24,406 bases of DNA from Candidatus Hydrogenedentota bacterium. Lineage in GTDB: Bacteria > Hydrogenedentota > Hydrogenedentia > Hydrogenedentales > GCA-2746185. Each line of letters begins with the position of its first letter. Within the stretch, counting starts at the first letter, position 1. Below, in pieces: positions 15,226 through 23,227 of the stretch. The notes beneath the pieces are model-generated. The model saw nothing but the letters and a program-made list of their open reading frames with translations, did not search any database and was not told the DNA's origin. The DNA lies in NCBI GenBank assembly GCA_030123645.1, contig JASJYE010000004.1:1-24406 (forward strand), read 5' to 3'. The position numbers and the translations under genes were made by a program.

Positions 15226-17817
15226 ATGCCAACAAATCGAGAACACGATTCCCAAAGCCTTCCGGAAACCGCCTCGGCAGCATCGCCGACGGCTCATCGA
15301 AGTGCCCGCATACCGGATGACACCTCACCGGCCATCTGGAACATCCGGGAAGCGCGAAACCCCGACTTCGTGGAGCGCGAGGCCCAGCTCCTGCGAATTG
15401 AGCGAGATCTGTCTGAGCATGGTATCGCCGTCCTTAATGAAGACACTCCCTCGGTGGGAGGCGTCGGCAAGAGTCAGTTGGCGCGCGAGTACGCGTACCG
15501 GCACGCTGATGAGTATCAAGTCGTTTGGTGGGTCCAGGCAGAAGAATCCGGCGCGCTCCAATTCGGATATGCGCAACTTCTGACTGCGCTCAATCTCCTT
15601 GCAGGCGTGCAGGATGAGCCCCAGCACAGCGTTGAAGCCGCTCGCGATTATCTCTCCAATCATAGCGGCTGGCTTCTGATATTCGATGGGATCGAGAGCC
15701 CCGAAGCCCTAGAGCATTCCCTCCCGGCCAAAGGGGCGGGTCACGTGATCGTGACGACGCTACTGGGCGCAGCCTCATTGCCGCACGAGAGCATACCCGT
15801 CGGTCCTCTTGCGCGCGACGAATCGCTCCTTTATCTTCAGAAATGTCTACCCGGTATCGACGCCGAGGAGGTCGAATCAATCACGGATCAGCTTGACCGC
15901 AGTCCGCTGATTCTGCATCTGATTACAAGGTATATTACCGGCGCCCGCGTCAGCGTCCGCGAAGCCCTTGCGACACTACGCTCGAAGACCCCGATTCCGC
16001 TGCGGAGCAACGTCACGAAGGAAGTTTACAAAGGGGTGCTGCGCATCATCGTGGGGATGATCCTCGAGCGCCTTAGAAAGCGCCACCCCTCCGTGCGGGA
16101 CCTTGCGACGGTCTGCGCGTTTCTGGCCCCGCACGACATCCCCTTTTTTCTCCTAAACCAAGACATTGAGGGCCTCTCGAGGCGCCTCTCGGAAACGGTG
16201 CGCAACGAGAAGGCCCTCAACGATTCTCTGGACACTCTAGAGGCATTTGGACTCATTGAGAGACACGACACCTCCATCTCAATGCACGAGATTGTTCAGG
16301 AGGCGATCCGAGAGCAGCTCACGCAGGAATCGCACAAGGCATGGGCCACCGCCGCGGTGCGTCTCATTACGGGCGCCTTTCCTTTCAGACAGAACTATAG
16401 GACACCAATCCCCACTTGCAACCGGCTGCTTGCCCACAGCCTGGGCGCGACCCAGTACGCCGAGGAGGCCGACGTGGCCAAGGAGAGCTCCGCACTGCTC
16501 CTCTACCATGTGGGCTTGTACCTGCACGGGCGCAGCGCCTTGGACGAGGCCAAAACCTGCTATCTCCTCTCCATCGCTATTGGACACAAGGTGTACGGCG
16601 TTACGCACCCTACCTTCGCCACGCGTATCAATAGCCTCGGCATCGTCGAGCACGAGCTCGGCAATCTCCAAGAAGCCAAGGAGTGCTTCGAGAAAGCCTT
16701 TGAAATCTGCGAGGCGCTGTTCGGTCCGCTTCACGAGGCGGTTTACACCGTAGACGACGACGCCATGCTTACCATGCCAATACGCAACCTCTGCATCATC
16801 CTCGAGGAGCTCGGCGACATCGAGGCCGCCCAGTTCACCTACGAGCGCGCCATGAAGATCTACCTCGAGGTTTACGGCTGGAACCATCCCGCCGTTGCCG
16901 AGTGTGCCAACCGCTTCGGCCAGACCTGGCACCGCCTCGGCCGGCCCGCCAAGGCGAGAAATTGTTTCGAGAAGGCCGTCCTCGCCGAGGAGAGTTCTGC
17001 GGAAGCCGACGGCGAGATTCTCGCCCTCTATCTCAGTAATCTGGGCTCGGTGTTGATGGAACTAAACGAACTGGCCCTTGCCCACGAGCGTCTCGAGCGG
17101 GCCTTGCGCCTTGACCGGCTGGCCTTCGAGGACCGGCATCCCGCGATAGGCCGCGATCTCGCCAACCTCGGCAACGCCAATCGCCTCTTGCGACGCTTCG
17201 ACGATGCTGAGCGATGCTACAAAGAGGCCTTGGATATCATCGAGGGAACGGAGGAGCGGGATGCTCCCCATGTCGCTTCCTTGCTTAACCATCTCGGCGT
17301 CGTCCTCCTCGAGCTCGGCAAGGCCACCGAAGCGCGTACCTATCTCGAGCGTGCCCTGGCCCTCAATACGGCGCGCCAAGGCGAGAACTCTCCTGAGACT
17401 GTTCGCAACTTGATCAACCTCGGACGTACTCTCGATCACCTCGACGCGCACTCGGATGCAATGGAACACTTCAAGCGGGCCCTGAGTATCGTCGAAGCTG
17501 ACAACGGCAAAAAGAGCGAGCGGCAGGCCACGATCATCTATCGAATCGGGCGGTCGCACCATGCGAACGACGAATTCGACGAAGCGCTTCAGTGTCTTCA
17601 ACGCGCGATGAAGATCGATAAGGGCCTGTTCGGCGAACAACATACCGCCGTCGCGCGGGATGCCTTCGCGATTGGCAACGTCCTGGCGGACATGAACGAC
17701 AACATGGTCGCCATGGGCCACCTTACGCTGGCGCTCGACATCTACGAGAATACGCTCGGGAAGAATGACCCCAAGGCACGAAAGGTTCGCAGAAGACTGG
17801 ATGAATTGAGCCAATAA
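15226..17817 (+). CDS. STAND-type NB-ARC NTPase with long kinesin-light-chain-like TPR array
   Basis: An 863-residue protein from this ATG. After a Ser/Ala-rich, likely disordered ~35 residues comes the family signature IWNIREARNPDFVEREAQL, then an NB-ARC-like NTPase. The P-loop reads SVGGVGKS (76-83), with Ser in place of the first Gly. Walker B is LLIFDGIE (Asp154), where Asn normally follows the Asp. The sensor strand VIVTT lacks the usual Arg. A winged-helix region (about 270-370) precedes roughly ten TPRs of the kinesin-light-chain type, each ending in patterns like AERCYKEALDI. STAND proteins of this design act as switches that sense a ligand through the repeats, sometimes in phage defence or secondary-metabolite control. 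No effector domain is recognised. An in-frame GTG at 15166 is an alternative start; neither start has a good ribosome site. Confidence 0.85.
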   Translation: MPTNREHDSQSLPETASAASPTAHRSARIPDDTSPAIWNIREARNPDFVEREAQLLRIERDLSEHGIAVLNEDTPSVGGVGKSQLAREYAYRHADEYQVVWWVQAEESGALQFGYAQLLTALNLLAGVQDEPQHSVEAARDYLSNHSGWLLIFDGIESPEALEHSLPAKGAGHVIVTTLLGAASLPHESIPVGPLARDESLLYLQKCLPGIDAEEVESITDQLDRSPLILHLITRYITGARVSVREALATLRSKTPIPLRSNVTKEVYKGVLRIIVGMILERLRKRHPSVRDLATVCAFLAPHDIPFFLLNQDIEGLSRRLSETVRNEKALNDSLDTLEAFGLIERHDTSISMHEIVQEAIREQLTQESHKAWATAAVRLITGAFPFRQNYRTPIPTCNRLLAHSLGATQYAEEADVAKESSALLLYHVGLYLHGRSALDEAKTCYLLSIAIGHKVYGVTHPTFATRINSLGIVEHELGNLQEAKECFEKAFEICEALFGPLHEAVYTVDDDAMLTMPIRNLCIILEELGDIEAAQFTYERAMKIYLEVYGWNHPAVAECANRFGQTWHRLGRPAKARNCFEKAVLAEESSAEADGEILALYLSNLGSVLMELNELALAHERLERALRLDRLAFEDRHPAIGRDLANLGNANRLLRRFDDAERCYKEALDIIEGTEERDAPHVASLLNHLGVVLLELGKATEARTYLERALALNTARQGENSPETVRNLINLGRTLDHLDAHSDAMEHFKRALSIVEADNGKKSERQATIIYRIGRSHHANDEFDEALQCLQRAMKIDKGLFGEQHTAVARDAFAIGNVLADMNDNMVAMGHLTLALDIYENTLGKNDPKARKVRRRLDELSQ

Positions 17818-17944
17818 AACGCGGCCGCGGCGCCTCAGATCTTAATATTGTGCAGCGCCCACGACAGGCTTTAGAATGGGCCGTCGAGGGTAGGCACCTT
17901 AACGCAGATGTATCCAATCCAAACGAGGGACGCAGGAGGAACTC

Positions 17945-19288
17945 ATGAGATACCACACGATTCGCTTTTTGACGATGCTGGTCCTTGCACTCGCGCTCGG
18001 GCTCAACGCGGGCGTCTGGGCCGGCGGCCTGCCGTTGGCCGCCCCGGAGGAAGTCGGACTTTCCGAAGCGCGGCTCGCCCGAATCACCGAAGCGATGAAA
18101 GAAGACGTCGAAAAAGGCGAGCTCCGAGGCGCCCTCGCCCTTGTTGCACGCAAGGGCAAAATTGCCTATTTCGAAACGGCCGGGATGGCGGATACCGAAA
18201 AAGGTGTGCCGATGCGCGAGGACACCATCTTTCGGATCTATTCAATGTCTAAACCCATCACCAGCGTTGCGGTGATGACCTTGTTCGAGGAAGGCCGCTT
18301 TTTTCTGAAGGACCCCGTCTCTAAATACCTGCCCGAACTCGGCGGCCTGAGCGTCATCGTTGAGGGTGAGGCCGAGTCGGACGGCCCCGTATTTAACCTG
18401 CCGGACGAGGACCCGGCCGAGCGTCCCGCTTCCCCGACGACCCTTCCGGATCTTAGGACCGTCCCCGCGAAACGCGAGATCACCGTACAAGACCTGCTGC
18501 GTCATACGGCCGGGTTTACCTATGGGTTCTTCGGTAATTCCGAGGTCGACAAGCTCTACACGCAGATGGGCATCTTAACTACGGACGAAACCATCGCCGA
18601 AACCGTCGAAAAGCTCTCAAAGATCCCGCTCAAACACCAGCCCGGCGAAAGGTGGGAATACAGCGTGTCCGTCGATGTGCTGGGGCGCTTCATCGAAGTC
18701 ATCGCGGACCAGCCCTTCGACGAATTCCTGCAGGCACGTATTTTCGGGCCCCTCGGTATGGTGGACACGGGATTCTATGTCCCGGACGACAAACTGGATC
18801 GCTTTGCGCAACTCTACACGCCGGCCCAGGAGGGTGACGGCGTCGAACCCGCCCCACAGTTTTTCTCGCGCAACTTCGTCAACAATCCGACCTACTTCTC
18901 CGGGGGCGGGGGCATGGTCTCGACGGCAGCGGATTATCTGCGCTTCTGCCAGATGCTCCTAAATGGCGGAGAACTCGACGGTGTCCGGATCCTCAGCCGC
19001 AAAACGGTCGAGTTGATGACGGCCGATCACACCCAAGACATCGACATCGCCATGCGGCGCGGCGGGTATGGCTTCGGCCTGGGCTTCGCCGTGGCGCAAG
19101 ACATCGGCCGGGCGGGTAGTCTCACATCCCCAGGCGAGTACAACTGGGGCGGGGCGGCCGGCACGAAGTTCTGGATCGATCCACAGGAGCAGCTGATCGG
19201 GATCTATATGGTTCAGATCCTGCCGCATACGGGGCTGCGTTTCGGCAACGAATTTAAGATTCTGGCCTATCAATCCATCGCGGACTAG
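17945..19288 (+). CDS. Exported serine hydrolase, beta-lactamase/esterase family
   Basis: A 447-residue protein with a signal peptide (cleavage near GVWAGG, about residue 26) and the class C beta-lactamase fold (PF00144). The nucleophile motif SxxK is SMSK at 100-103. The second motif, usually YxN or YSx, is YSV at 239-241 within GERWEYSVSVDVLG. GGGGMVSTAADYLRFCQMLLNGG and a C-terminal HTG element, in place of KTG, complete the site. The combination SMSKP, WEYSVS and HTG is typical of esterase or D-amino-acid-peptidase relatives rather than true beta-lactamases. It likely acts in the periplasm on ester or amide substrates not yet known. The ATG follows AGGAGG by five bases. It stands alone, with 127 bases separating it from the gene before. 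Confidence 0.9.
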   Translation: MRYHTIRFLTMLVLALALGLNAGVWAGGLPLAAPEEVGLSEARLARITEAMKEDVEKGELRGALALVARKGKIAYFETAGMADTEKGVPMREDTIFRIYSMSKPITSVAVMTLFEEGRFFLKDPVSKYLPELGGLSVIVEGEAESDGPVFNLPDEDPAERPASPTTLPDLRTVPAKREITVQDLLRHTAGFTYGFFGNSEVDKLYTQMGILTTDETIAETVEKLSKIPLKHQPGERWEYSVSVDVLGRFIEVIADQPFDEFLQARIFGPLGMVDTGFYVPDDKLDRFAQLYTPAQEGDGVEPAPQFFSRNFVNNPTYFSGGGGMVSTAADYLRFCQMLLNGGELDGVRILSRKTVELMTADHTQDIDIAMRRGGYGFGLGFAVAQDIGRAGSLTSPGEYNWGGAAGTKFWIDPQEQLIGIYMVQILPHTGLRFGNEFKILAYQSIAD

Positions 19289-19316
19289 GCAGATTCAATG
19301 GCGATGCCCTTCACTC

Positions 19317-19334
19317 CGCGTCACTGGAGACGCG
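19317..19334. terminator. Hairpin between convergent genes, possible terminator
   Basis: CGCGTC (19317-19322) and GACGCG (19329-19334) form a perfect six-base stem around ACTGGA, between the convergent ends of the serine hydrolase and DtxR-family genes. There is no T-run, so a terminator role rests on position alone. Confidence 0.33.
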
Positions 19335-19339
19335 CGAAG

Positions 19340-19801
19340 CTATTGCTTTAGCGTGCGCCGGAGCTTTCGCGCCCACTGCGCCCCCATCTCTTCATTCGCA
19401 GCGAAAAAGTTGCTCAGTTGCGAGAGCCGGTCGACTAGCGCATCGTCCACCTGGTGCTCGAGACGGCAGGCCTCTTGGTCGGCCCATTCGTCGTCAAAAA
19501 GCAGGACCTCCCTCAAAAAATCGTATAGCACCGCATGCCGGGCGGTCAGTTTATCCGCAATCGACTGCCCTTTCGGTGTCAGGTCGACGTAGCCGTATGA
19601 GCGATGCTCGACCAAAGCCTGTTCGCCGAGCTCGCGTACCGCGCGCGAGGCCGCGGGCCGGCTTACCTGCACCTGCTCGGCGATATCGCTGACGCTGCAC
19701 ACCTTCTCCCGTGTCAAAAGATCCGCGATCGCTTCGATGTACTGCTCCAGCGAGGGGCTTACATCCCTGGGTGGACCGGTGGAAGGGCTAAAGGTCGGCA
19801 A
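19340..19801 (-). CDS. DtxR/MntR-family metal-dependent regulator, two-domain form
   Basis: A 153-residue protein with a winged helix (VSDIAEQVQVSRPAASRAVREL, about 37-58) and the DtxR dimerisation domain; the SH3-like third domain of DtxR is absent, as in MntR. The metal residues are mixed. The segment EACRLEHQVDD supplies Cys112, Glu115 and His116, the DtxR-type primary site rather than the ExxEH of MntR. Position 20, which is Met in DtxR and Asp in MntR, is Gln. DtxR ancillary-site ligands are partly lost (His89 kept, Tyr93 for Glu, Ala for the second His). Iron seems more likely than manganese, but this is inference. The start is TTG, supported by AGGAGG six bases upstream. No metal transporter lies nearby. 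The next gene upstream on the same strand is the putative selenoprotein's neighbour, ending 175 bases away. Confidence 0.9.
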   Translation of the reverse strand: MPTFSPSTGPPRDVSPSLEQYIEAIADLLTREKVCSVSDIAEQVQVSRPAASRAVRELGEQALVEHRSYGYVDLTPKGQSIADKLTARHAVLYDFLREVLLFDDEWADQEACRLEHQVDDALVDRLSQLSNFFAANEEMGAQWARKLRRTLKQ

Positions 19802-19975
19802 GGAAGTCCTCCTGTATACTGGAACACATCAAGTCACCCTCAAGAGACAATACCAACTTCGCCTCCCCGACTTCTAGCGAGAATGTGCAACGACCCCTGT
19901 CTATCCCACCTTAAACGCCTCGGCGAATTGATGGCCCGCAATCCAGCCGCTTTACGGCCGGGCAGCATTATCCGG

Positions 19976-21157
19976 TCACCAGGCGAAGGAGCCGGCGACG
20001 GTTAGCCGGGGGGCGCCTCGGGGGACGACGGGCAGGGGCATGTCGATCTGTTTTGTGGCGGGTTGGAGGCAGGTAGTGTCGTTGCAGGCTTGGAACCGGA
20101 TGCGCGCGGTAACGGTGAGGTCTTTGATTTTGAGCTTGCCGGAGGCCTTGAGGTAGACGACAGGCATGGGGATGGCCGTCTGGTAGGTGTCGAGGGGAAT
20201 GTTGAGTATCGGGTCGGTCTTGGTTTCTGCTTTGGGGTACTGAATGGGTCTGGCGAGCGTAATGCCTTTGGGCAGGTCGAGTTCGAGGCGGAAGGGGGTC
20301 ATCTTCGTTTCGTTGGCGCCGTAGACGTGATAACGCTCGCGGATGTTGACGACGAAGGCCAGTTTGAAGGTATCCTTGGGCCATATCTGGTTGTGGGACC
20401 ACATCCATTGGACATCGAGGAGGTCGGCGGGGTCTTCGGGGACGGGCACAGCGGCGGGAACGCCGCCGCCGGGCCGGCGCACGACGACGAGGTCGCGCAC
20501 AGACTCGAATTCGGGCGGGTCGATGCCCTGAATCTTGGCGAGCTCCTCGAAGATGACATCGAGACGCGGGCGGGCCTCTTTCACGCCGGGGATGTAGGTC
20601 CGCAGCGTGCCTTCCTTGTCAATGAGGTAGACGCTGAAGATCTCGAAGTCGCCGCGCGTGATCTGGTCTGGATCGGCTAGAATCGGGAAGGTGTTGTGGA
20701 CGAATTCGTTGATGCGCGGCAGCATTGCCGGGTCGCGCTCGATTTGCGCAATGGAGACGATCTGCGCGTCGAGTTGTTCGAAGATATCGATGTTTTCTTG
20801 CAGCTCAACGAGCTGGCGCAGGCAGTACAGTCACCACCAGGTCCGGAACGTGACCAGCACGACGTTCTTCTTGCCGACGAAGTCGCGCAGGCCGATGACG
20901 TTGCCGAAGCCGTCGGGCAGGCTGAAATCTTTGAGGGGCTCGCCGACGGTGACCGGGGCGACGACACCGGCCTCGATTTGCTCGTCGCGCTCGCGCTCGG
21001 CCTCAATGACGACCTGGCCGCCCTCTTTCATGAAGAATTGGTAGTAATTGGGGAGGCCCTCGACCTCCTCGACGGGGTCGGCCGCTGCGTGCGGGACTGC
21101 GAGGCAGATAATAAGGGTTAAGGCCAGCACCCGAACGGATTTGGTTTTGTGCTTCAT
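19976..21157 (-). CDS. Putative selenoprotein: exported redoxin (UxxC) fused to a DsbD-alpha-like domain
   Basis: Two open frames (20834-21157 and 19976-20830) lie in the same frame, separated only by a TGA at 20831-20833. Read as selenocysteine, they give 393 residues. Residues 1-26 are a signal peptide (cleavage near HAAA-D). Residues ~65-240 form an AhpC/TSA-type redoxin. VVLVTFRTWW-U-LYCLRQLVELQ places Sec109 and Cys112 exactly where the family has CxxC, and the downstream strand FPILADPDQ and YLIDKEGTLR continue the fold. Residues ~245-380 resemble the N-terminal (alpha) domain of DsbD, with FQACNDTTCLQP supplying Cys358 and Cys363. A hairpin just after the TGA fits a bacterial SECIS. 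The likely role is periplasmic thiol/peroxide redox chemistry with an internal electron relay. TGA still ends this gene and ruvX, so it is not simply reassigned. A nonsense mutation or sequencing error is the alternative. The ATG has AAGGGG upstream. Confidence 0.8.
20799..20833 (-). promoter_or_regulatory. Candidate bacterial SECIS element with the recoded UGA
   Basis: On the coding strand UGA is followed by 15 bases, then CAGCUC-GUU-GAGCUG (20801-20815), a perfect six-base stem. The three-base loop begins with G, 21 bases after the UGA. Two further pairs (U-A, G-C) can form below a three-base bulge. Bacterial SECIS elements need a short stem in this distance range and a G in the first two loop positions, which SelB recognises. 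All requirements are met. Confidence 0.7.
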
Positions 21158-21263
21158 TCTTTTTCGACCCCTTGGCGACGGTAGGCCGGCATTCTAATGC
21201 TTTAGGGGTAGGAACCGCATCTCTTCCTGTATTTATTCCATCTGCCACGGAGAGAACAAAGCC

Positions 21264-21310
21264 GTAGACGGGTTAGAAACCCGCCCCTACGGACGCGACG
21301 CAGCGCGTCC
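21264..21310. repeat. Tandem palindromic repeat block in the mltG-selenoprotein gap
   Basis: Two perfect hairpins adjoin: CGGGTT/AACCCG (21269-21274 with 21278-21283), enclosed by GTAG/CTAC, and GGACGCG/CGCGTCC (21291-21297 with 21304-21310). They are of the dispersed intergenic palindrome type. They lie after the mltG stop on the minus strand and ahead of the selenoprotein gene, so could end or stabilise the upstream RNA. The rest of the 266-base gap holds no gene. Confidence 0.5.
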
Positions 21311-21423
21311 CTCCCGAGCCCGCCCTCGAATACGATATCGCTTTGACTCAGATGGAGCTTAATGGTCTTTGGAACCTCTCAATTGCGCCTGTCCTTGGTG
21401 TTTCAGGTGGAACGTGTGCGTTT

Positions 21424-22536
21424 CTATCGTCGATTTCCCTGTTCCTTTTCGAGTTCCCGGCGTTGTTCGCGGATTTCGCGGCGGAATCTTAGCACGGCCT
21501 GCTCGTGCTCGCGAATGGTGCTGCTAAAGGTGTGGGTCTTGCCGTCGGCGTTGGACACGAAGTAGAGGTAGTCCACTTCGGCGGGCGCCATGGCTGAGCG
21601 GAGGCTGGCCGCGCCGGGATTGGAGATCGGCCCCGGCGGGAGCCCGCGCCGCTTGTAGGTATTGTAGGGCGAATCGACTTCCTTGTCGGAGTTCAGGAGC
21701 CGCTGGCCGTATTTGCCGAGCGCGTATTGGAGCGTCGAGTCCATTTCGAGCGGCCGGTCCCGTGCGAGCCGGTTATAGATGACCGCGGCAATAATAGGCC
21801 GTTCCTCGTCGACGCGGGCCTCTTCCTCCACGAGAGAGGCGATGGTCGTGACGCGCACGGGGTCCTGATCGGCCAGGGCCGGAAATTCCTCGAGTAACTT
21901 GGCATATTCGGCCTGAAATTGCTCGAGCATGCTCGAAATCACCTCTTCGGCGGCGGGCTTCTCGGCGAAATAGTAGGTATTCGGCATCAGGAAGCCCTCG
22001 AGGCCTGGAACGTCGAAATGCAGTAGGCCGGCCGGGTCGAAGGCGGCTATCGCAGCGAGAAAATCTTCCGGCGAGTCGAACAGCTCGGCCATCTGGTCGA
22101 TCGTGAGGCCCTCGGGAACGGTGAATTTCACGGCGTCGGGGTCGACCTGAGGCACCGGGTTCTCGCGAAGGAGCTCGAGGAGTTGTAGGGGCGACGCGCC
22201 CTTCGGGAGCAGGTGGGTGCCGTGCTTGATGGCTTCGGTCGAGTCGTCCAGCCGAATGGCCAGACGGAACAGGATGGCGTGCTCGACCAGGTCGGCCTCG
22301 GCGAGGAGGCGCGCGACTTCCTTGCCGGACGCGCCCTCGGGCACCGAGAACTCGACGGGCTCGCCTAGCAGTCCCGGTTGCGTCACGTGCTCGTGGACGA
22401 GGTAGACCGCCATCAGCACTACGGCGAGGAGGAGCAGGAACACGGCGAAGCCGTAGCCGAAGGACTTGCCGATGAGCTGCTGCATGGAGGCCATTACCTG
22501 CCTGATTTCCTCGTCGCTGGGTTCAGGACTGGTCAC
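21424..22536 (-). CDS. mltG: Endolytic murein transglycosylase MltG
   Basis: A 370-residue YceG-family protein that cuts nascent glycan strands and so ends peptidoglycan chains during cell-wall growth. A short cytoplasmic N-terminus leads to one transmembrane helix (about 28-48), then LysM-like segments (VEFSVPEGASGKEVARLL; VKFTVPEGLTIDQMAELF) and the YceG catalytic domain. The catalytic Glu is Glu237 in ASLVEEEA; MDSTLQYALG and SPYNTYKRRGLPPGPISNPG are the family's other hallmark motifs. The start is GTG at 22534-22536, overlapping the ruvX stop in GTGA, so translation is probably coupled; an ATG 14 codons in is less likely. The alaS-ruvX-mltG order is common in bacteria, which supports all three calls. 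Confidence 0.96.
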   Translation of the reverse strand: MTSPEPSDEEIRQVMASMQQLIGKSFGYGFAVFLLLLAVVLMAVYLVHEHVTQPGLLGEPVEFSVPEGASGKEVARLLAEADLVEHAILFRLAIRLDDSTEAIKHGTHLLPKGASPLQLLELLRENPVPQVDPDAVKFTVPEGLTIDQMAELFDSPEDFLAAIAAFDPAGLLHFDVPGLEGFLMPNTYYFAEKPAAEEVISSMLEQFQAEYAKLLEEFPALADQDPVRVTTIASLVEEEARVDEERPIIAAVIYNRLARDRPLEMDSTLQYALGKYGQRLLNSDKEVDSPYNTYKRRGLPPGPISNPGAASLRSAMAPAEVDYLYFVSNADGKTHTFSSTIREHEQAVLRFRREIREQRRELEKEQGNRR

Positions 22537-22970
22537 CGTTCGCGCGTCCTGCGATGGGCCTCGCGGTCGAGATAAAGTTGCAGGATCTGTTGCGCGGCCA
22601 CCTTGTCGACCAGTTTACGGCGGCGCTTGCCCTTAACGCCCGATTCCCTCAGCGAGCGCTCCGCCGCGGCGGTGCTGAAGCGCTCGTCGATGGTCACGAT
22701 TTCGATGTCGATGGTCTCTTTGAGCGTCTCGACGAATTCGAGCACCTTTGCCGCCTGCGGGCCCACTTTGCCCTCCATGTTCAATGGGACCCCCACGACA
22801 ATCCGCACGGCCCCCTGTTCCTCCGCGATCGCCTTTACTGCCTCCGCGTCCGCGCGTAGCGACTTAACCTGAATCGTGTCAAAGGGCGAGGCGATGATCC
22901 CCAGGGGATCCGTCAACGCCACCCCCGTCCGCGCTTCCCCCACATCTAAACCTATAATGCGCCCTTCCAT
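22533..22970 (-). CDS. ruvX: RuvX/YqgF, putative pre-16S rRNA nuclease (RNase H fold)
   Basis: A 145-residue cytoplasmic protein of normal RuvX size. It starts with the RNase H-fold strand GRIIGLDVGEARTGVALTD (acidic catalytic Asp in the first strand), continues with VVGVPLNMEGKVG and closes with DERFSTAAAERSL and a conserved lysine-rich LVDKVAAQQILQLYL. RuvX is implicated in final trimming of the 16S rRNA 5' end. The ATG at 22968-22970 is chosen because it precedes the first conserved strand by only three residues; an upstream TTG (23004-23006) would add 12 unlikely residues. Its stop overlaps the mltG start by four bases, so the two form an operon. It diverges from a small membrane-protein frame 38 bases away. 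Confidence 0.95.
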   Translation of the reverse strand: MEGRIIGLDVGEARTGVALTDPLGIIASPFDTIQVKSLRADAEAVKAIAEEQGAVRIVVGVPLNMEGKVGPQAAKVLEFVETLKETIDIEIVTIDERFSTAAAERSLRESGVKGKRRRKLVDKVAAQQILQLYLDREAHRRTRER

Positions 22971-22973
22971 TAC

Positions 22974-23002
22974 TTGATTGGCTAGCCCCTTCCGGTTAAA
23001 AT
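22974..23002 (+). promoter_or_regulatory. Possible sigma-70 promoter of the small membrane protein, giving a leaderless message
   Basis: TTGATT (22974-22979) and TAAAAT (22997-23002) are separated by 17 bases, an optimal layout with four and five of six consensus matches. The predicted start falls about seven bases on, at or next to the ATG at 23009, so the message would have no leader. Confidence 0.45.
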
Positions 23003-23008
23003 CCAAAC

Positions 23009-23227
23009 ATGCTATTCTTACGAGTCAGCTACCTAGAAATCGTGATTGTATTGGTGGTAGTTCTTTTGACTTTCAGCCCATACTTCCTTAATCGAGACGT
23101 TCAACGCGTTCGCTCCAAGGTTCAATTGCTTGAACACACTATGGTCTCGCAGAAGCCCGTCGTACTGCTCCTTCTGGCCGCCAATGTAGTGCTCCTGTTC
23201 CTCATCCTCTACTTTTGGATTTTCTAG
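23009..23227 (+). CDS. Small two-helix membrane protein of unknown function
   Basis: A 72-residue frame with two strongly hydrophobic stretches, residues ~9-27 (YLEIVIVLVVVLLTFSPYF) and ~51-72 (VVLLLLAANVVLLFLILYFWIF), joined by a charged loop (NRDVQRVRSKVQLLEH). It lies in a true gap between ruvX and alaS, not opposite another gene, which favours reality. There is no ribosome site, but a good promoter places the transcript start at the ATG, so leaderless translation is possible. The TAG stop overlaps the first bases of the repeat element that follows. I know no family for it. A chance hydrophobic frame remains possible. Confidence 0.5.
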   Translation: MLFLRVSYLEIVIVLVVVLLTFSPYFLNRDVQRVRSKVQLLEHTMVSQKPVVLLLLAANVVLLFLILYFWIF

